A program made the position numbers and the translations under genes. This document shows positions 31,158 through 34,539 of a DNA stretch of 34,539 bases, piece by piece; within the stretch, counting starts at the first letter, position 1; each line of letters opens with the position of its first letter. Origin of the DNA: Bacillota bacterium (GTDB lineage Bacteria > Bacillota > Clostridia > Oscillospirales > Ruminococcaceae); NCBI GenBank assembly GCA_023415575.1, contig JAEZKF010000024.1, positions 1 through 34,539 of the forward strand, given 5' to 3'. The notes beneath the pieces are model-generated. The model did no database searches and had not been told where the DNA came from. It was given only the letters and a program-made list of their open reading frames with translations.

Positions 31158-31826
31158 TTGATATACATCACAGGCGATACCCATGGCGACATCAGCCGTT
31201 TTAAATCAAAAGCGGTGCGAAAGCTAAAGCGGCAGGACTACCTGATTATATGCGGGGATTTCGGCTTTGTTTGGCAGGGCACAAAGGCTGAGCAAAAGCA
31301 GCTTGCATGGATTGGCAAGCGCCGATTTACCACCCTTTTTATCGACGGCGTACATGAAAACCGCGCGCTCCTTGACGCCTTCCCGCGCGAGGAGATGTTC
31401 GGCGGTACGGTGCGCAGGCTAGGGCAGCGTCTCTTTATGCTTGAGCGTGGACAGGTGTTTACCATCGACGGCAAACGCATCTTTGCCATGGGCGGCGGAG
31501 AGAGCGATGAGAGCGTCGAGGCCGACAACCTACACGAATCGTGGCCGGCGGACCTGCCCACGTCGCAGGAGATTGTGGAAGCGGCAAACCGTCTTGCAGA
31601 CGCAGACTACACAGTGGATTACATCGTAACCTATGAAGCGGCAACCACCATCAAGAACGCGATGAACATCCGCCAGGATACCATCAACCCACTAAACACC
31701 TTTTTGGACCGGGTGTTGCGCCGCTGTACATATAAAAAGTGGTTTTTCGGCTGTTACCACATCGACCGCAGACTAAGTCCGGCACAGCGTGCCGTTTTCC
31801 GGGACGTTGTGTCCGTGGAAGAATAA
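31158..31826 (+). CDS. Metallophosphoesterase-family protein with altered metal-site motifs
   Basis: The 222-residue protein has the calcineurin-like start IYITGDTHGD (Asp7, His9) and IICGDFGFVW (Asp34). Other conserved motifs are changed: the usual DGNHEN is DGVHEN (Val65 for the Asn ligand), the usual VTH is VTYE (Tyr159), and the usual FGHYH is FGCYH (Cys199 for His). These three residues normally bind or position the dimetal centre, so activity may be lost or altered. The TTG start at 31158 has GAGGTGG upstream. It lies 60 bases after metY on the same strand and may be cotranscribed. The substrate is unknown for this family in Clostridia. Confidence 0.85.
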   Translation: MIYITGDTHGDISRFKSKAVRKLKRQDYLIICGDFGFVWQGTKAEQKQLAWIGKRRFTTLFIDGVHENRALLDAFPREEMFGGTVRRLGQRLFMLERGQVFTIDGKRIFAMGGGESDESVEADNLHESWPADLPTSQEIVEAANRLADADYTVDYIVTYEAATTIKNAMNIRQDTINPLNTFLDRVLRRCTYKKWFFGCYHIDRRLSPAQRAVFRDVVSVEE

Positions 31827-31832
31827 TAATAG

Positions 31833-31904
31833 CAGTGGGTAAGCAGATTAACCGCGACAATATCGCGCCGATTGTTGCCGCGGCAAAGGAGCTTTTGGTT
31901 TAGC
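31833..31904 (+). other. Possible decayed gene end
   Basis: After the phosphoesterase stop an open frame reads VGKQINRDNIAPIVAAAKEL and then LV before TAG. It looks like the helical C-terminus of an enzyme and not random sequence, but it is too short to assign and has no start site. Confidence 0.25.
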
Positions 31905-31991
31905 GGTAATCGTTATGTGCTGATGAATTGAAACTACCTTCACTGCATAACTTAACGATTTGATTTACTAATAGGCTACATATAAGATATA

Positions 31992-32035
31992 AAGGCCGTA
32001 GATAACCTCAAAAGGTTATCCACGGCCTTCTTTTT
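31992..32035 (+). terminator. Intrinsic terminator of the metY-phosphoesterase unit
   Basis: AAGGCCGT (31992-31999) pairs with ACGGCCTT (32022-32029), and GATAACCT with AGGTTATC, around a 4-base loop with one internal mismatch. CTTTTT follows. Confidence 0.88.
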
Positions 32036-32055
32036 ATATGGATTGGAAGAACAAA

Positions 32056-32079
32056 AAAATACGCCTTGCGGCGTATTTT
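32056..32079 (-). terminator. Terminator of the zinc-ribbon gene
   Basis: AAAATACGCC (32056-32065) and GGCGTATTTT (32070-32079) with a 4-base loop. On the minus strand a run of seven Ts follows. Confidence 0.88.
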
Positions 32080-32102
32080 ATCCAGTATTAACTTAGGGGA
32101 GA

Positions 32103-32375
32103 TTATCTCTTGTTGGAGAAGCACTCACTGCAGTAAACCGGGCGGTCCTCCCTAGGCTGGAAGGGAACCTTGCACGCACTTCCGCAGGAAGCGCAAACCG
32201 CATCAAACATCTCTCTTGCGGGTCTGCCGGCATTCTTGCGAGCATCGCGGCAGGGCTTGCATCTCTGAGGCTCGTTTGTAAAGCCCTTTTCCTCGTAGAA
32301 ATCCTGCTCACTAGCAGTGAACACAAATTCCTGTCCGCACTCTTTGCATACCAGCGTCTTGTCCTGATGATTCAA
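32103..32375 (-). CDS. Small zinc-ribbon protein (zf-trcl type)
   Basis: The 90-residue protein has an N-terminal probable zinc-ribbon domain: KTLVCKECGQEFVFTASEQD, FYEEKGF and PQRCKPCR, i.e. CxxC...CxxC. A second pair follows: CASCGSACKVPFQPREDRPV and YCSECF. These proteins are widespread and uncharacterised; nucleic-acid binding is only a guess. The start is a TTG at 32375 with GAGG 9 bases upstream. It is a single-gene unit with its own promoter and terminator. Confidence 0.85.
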   Translation of the reverse strand: MNHQDKTLVCKECGQEFVFTASEQDFYEEKGFTNEPQRCKPCRDARKNAGRPAREMFDAVCASCGSACKVPFQPREDRPVYCSECFSNKR

Positions 32376-32430
32376 TGGAAATACCTCGTTTTAAATAATT
32401 TGCCTAAAGAACCTTTAAGCATCGAAACCA

Positions 32431-32459
32431 AGTATACAGCACATTATACGATTTGTCAA
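32431..32459 (-). promoter_or_regulatory. Promoter of the zinc-ribbon gene
   Basis: Minus strand: TTGACA (32459-32454), 17 bases, TATACT (32436-32431). Near-consensus sigma-A promoter, 56 bases before the TTG start. Confidence 0.82.
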
Positions 32460-32649
32460 TTAGCATTTTTGCGCAATTTCTAAATATTGTAATTGGATGC
32501 TTGTCTTGTGATAAAATTACTGCGATTTGTCCTAAAACAGTTTATGTTATATGTTGGATTGCTTTACCGATTGAAGATAGCGTATGGAATGTATTGCTAC
32601 GCATCCGGGGAAAACTAAATAATAGTACTTTCCTTTTTGAGCTTTCTGT

Positions 32650-32670
32650 AGTATACTGTGATTGTATACT
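32650..32670 (+). promoter_or_regulatory. Palindromic operator candidate before gapN
   Basis: AGTATAC (32650-32656), 7 bases, GTATACT (32664-32670): a perfect dyad. Each arm also contains a TATACT -10-like hexamer. It lies 46 bases before the gapN ATG, where a repressor could block transcription. The rest of 32460-32649 holds nothing recognisable. Confidence 0.45.
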
Positions 32671-32715
32671 TTGTGGAAGCATTACCCAAGCAGAGATAGA
32701 AGGGAGTGTAGCGCG

Positions 32716-34176
32716 ATGTTTCATGGCTTATGTTGCGCCAATAAAAACTATAGAAACCTGTATAACGGCGAGTGGGTAGAATCGTCGTCCGGAAGTACGA
32801 TAGAGATATATTCTCCGGTGGATGGCTCACTCGTGGGCCGAATTCAATCGATGACAAAGACCGAGGTCGATAAGTCAATTGCCAACACGAAAGAGAATTT
32901 AGCGGAATGGGCGAAGATGCCCATCTATGAGCGGGCAAACATCTTCTATAAGGCTGCTCAGCTTTTGGAGCAGAACGCACAGGAGATTGCGCAGGTACTG
33001 GTGATGGAGATTGCCAAGGACGAAAAGTCCGCCCTCTCTGAGGTGCTGCGCACGGCGGATTTCTTGCGCTATACCGCCGATGTGGGCAAGAGCATGGAAG
33101 GTGAGGCCATCAGCGGCGAGAACTTCCCGGGCGGCTCGAAAAATAAGATGTCCTATGTTACCCGCGTGCCGCTGGGCACGATTTTGGCTATATCGCCCTT
33201 TAACTACCCGGTTAACCTGTCTGTCTCCAAGATAGCCCCCGCCCTCATCGGCGGCAATGCGGTTGTGCTGAAGCCCCCGACACAGGGTGCCATCAGCGCG
33301 CTGCATCTTGCGCAGGTATTCAATGAGGCCGGACTTCCGAAGGGTATTCTCAACACGGTTACGGGACGCGGCAGTGAAATCGGCGATTACATCGTCACCC
33401 ACCCCGGCATCAACTTTATTAACTTCACCGGCAGTACAGAGGTAGGCCGCCACATCGCAGGACTCGCGGGCATGGTTCCGCTTATGCTCGAGTTAGGCGG
33501 CAAGGATGCCGCAATTGTGCTTGAGGATGCAGATCTTGATTTTGCTGCGGAAAACATTGTGTCGGGTGCATATTCCTATTCGGGTCAGCGGTGTACAGCG
33601 GTAAAACGCATCCTCGCTCCGGATTCGGTAGCGGATGCCCTTGTGCCCAAGCTGCTGAAAAGAATAGAGAAGCTCACGGTAGGCGACCCGCGCGATAACG
33701 CGGTGATTGTACCCCTTATCAATAAATCGTCCGCGGATTACGTCCAGACGCTGGTCGACGATGCGCTGCAAAAGGGTGGGCAGGTTCTCATCGGCAACAA
33801 ACGCGAGGGCAACCTGTTTTACCCGACGCTCATTGACAAGGTCACCACCGACATGAAGCTCGCCTGGGAGGAGCCGTTTGGCCCCGTCCTGCCTATCATC
33901 CGCGTCAAGGACATGGATGAAGCAATTGAGATTGCCAACCGCTCTGAGTATGGACTTCAGTCCTCCGTTTTCACACACAACATCAACCATGCCTTTTATA
34001 TTGCAAACCGTCTGGAAGTAGGCACTGTTCAGATCAACAATAAGACGGAGCGCGGCCCCGACCACTTCCCCTTCCTCGGCGTAAAGGCGTCCGGCATGGG
34101 AACACAGGGAGTGAAGTACTCCATCGAGGCGATGACAAGGCCGAAAGCCGTCGTCGTAAACCTTGAATCAATATAG
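32716..34176 (+). CDS. gapN: NADP-dependent non-phosphorylating glyceraldehyde-3-phosphate dehydrogenase
   Basis: The 486-residue aldehyde dehydrogenase has the GapN-like features NKMSYVTRVPLGTILAISPF, then NYPVNLSVSKIAPALIGGNA, LELGGKDAAIVLEDADLD with catalytic Glu259, and SGQRCTAVKR with catalytic Cys293. The C-terminal FPFLGVKASGMGTQGVKYSI segment is also typical. It oxidises glyceraldehyde 3-phosphate directly to 3-phosphoglycerate, giving NADPH without ATP. The ATG at 32716 has GAAGGGAG upstream and gives the family's usual length; an upstream in-frame ATG (32662) overlaps the palindromic operator and is less likely. A related aldehyde dehydrogenase specificity cannot be excluded. Confidence 0.9.
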   Translation: MFHGLCCANKNYRNLYNGEWVESSSGSTIEIYSPVDGSLVGRIQSMTKTEVDKSIANTKENLAEWAKMPIYERANIFYKAAQLLEQNAQEIAQVLVMEIAKDEKSALSEVLRTADFLRYTADVGKSMEGEAISGENFPGGSKNKMSYVTRVPLGTILAISPFNYPVNLSVSKIAPALIGGNAVVLKPPTQGAISALHLAQVFNEAGLPKGILNTVTGRGSEIGDYIVTHPGINFINFTGSTEVGRHIAGLAGMVPLMLELGGKDAAIVLEDADLDFAAENIVSGAYSYSGQRCTAVKRILAPDSVADALVPKLLKRIEKLTVGDPRDNAVIVPLINKSSADYVQTLVDDALQKGGQVLIGNKREGNLFYPTLIDKVTTDMKLAWEEPFGPVLPIIRVKDMDEAIEIANRSEYGLQSSVFTHNINHAFYIANRLEVGTVQINNKTERGPDHFPFLGVKASGMGTQGVKYSIEAMTRPKAVVVNLESI

Positions 34177-34227
34177 CTACTGTGTGATGGATTATCTTCT
34201 AGGCCTTCTATAATATAATATAGTTAC

Positions 34228-34279
34228 ATCCCCTGCCTGTTTGTGTATCGGTAAGAAGATATATGACAAGGCAGGGGAT
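34228..34279 (+). terminator. Long-loop hairpin after gapN, possible terminator
   Basis: ATCCCCTGCCT (34228-34238) and AGGCAGGGGAT (34269-34279) are perfect arms with a 30-base loop. Only a mixed T-rich tail follows, so termination is uncertain. The rest of 34177-34420 shows no gene. Confidence 0.45.
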
Positions 34280-34421
34280 ACCCTTGTTAGTTTTCTTGTA
34301 TTTGATATAGTATAAGAGCTTTTCTCAACCCCTAGTCAGTACTTTAAAGCCCATTTTCATAGGCGTTTCAAGCATGTTTTAAATAAAACGAAAAAAGAAA
34401 CGAAAAAAGCAAAAAAGGGTG

Positions 34422-34450
34422 TTGACAAGGCGGGGTTAACGTGATATTAT
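34422..34450 (+). promoter_or_regulatory. Very strong promoter, probably of an rRNA or other stable-RNA operon
   Basis: TTGACA (34422-34427), 17 bases, TATTAT (34445-34450), preceded by an A-rich UP-like stretch (34380-34416). The following leader is rich in short complementary pieces (GCACCG/CGGCGCCG, GCTAGTC...GATTAGC) and contains no ribosome-binding site, as in Clostridia 16S rRNA leaders. The RNA gene itself would start beyond the window, so the assignment is inferred. Confidence 0.65.
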
Positions 34451-34539
34451 AAATAAGCCGCTTGACGCGGGGCACCGAAAAACGGCGCCGCTAAGCCAAA
34501 AACGGCAAAAAGCTAGTCAAGAGATTAGCGAAAAAATGA

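Overview
The window looks like a chromosome segment from an anaerobic, spore-forming member of the Clostridia (Firmicutes). The evidence is gene content and order: rimP-nusA-ylxR-ylxQ-infB-rbfA-nrnA-truB-ribF-rpsO-pnp, a SpoVT sequence, a DacF-type carboxypeptidase, non-phosphorylating GapN, low-GC style Shine-Dalgarno sites and sigma-A promoters. No species can be named from the sequence alone.

It splits into two halves that look different by eye. Positions 1 to about 15,550 are AT-rich and accessory. They hold a partial SOS-controlled Y-family polymerase (1-349); a minus-strand sulfur-stress operon (636-4060) with a persulfide-sensor-like ArsR repressor, a rhodanese, a CoA-disulfide-reductase/rhodanese fusion, a polyferredoxin-like membrane protein, a frameshifted ferredoxin and a thioredoxin remnant; a repeat-rich, gene-poor stretch (4.1-7.4 kb) around one methyltransferase; a three-gene nuclease-RecQ / coiled-coil / EndoIII-like cluster (7474-12485) that could be an undescribed genome-defence or DNA-repair module; and a large serine recombinase (13849-16002).

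The most striking point is the end of that recombinase. Its last ~150 residues are not recombinase but the C-terminal four fifths of the sporulation regulator SpoVT, joined in frame at a GDPLEIY motif (15,550). The simplest reading is a mobile element integrated inside spoVT, with the recombinase gene running across the attachment junction. The first ~30 codons of spoVT were not seen in the window, so they should lie beyond the left edge, at the other end of an element longer than 15.5 kb. This resembles the skin-type intervening elements that interrupt sporulation genes and are excised by their own serine recombinase. A sigma-E-like promoter match in front of the recombinase fits that idea but does not prove it.

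From 15,550 rightwards the sequence is GC-richer housekeeping DNA: the rimP-to-ribF translation cluster, rpsO with a strongly structured leader, pnp, a diguanylate cyclase, dacF, metY, a metallophosphoesterase with three altered metal-site motifs, a small zinc-ribbon protein and gapN. The window ends in a very strong promoter that looks like an rRNA or other stable-RNA promoter.
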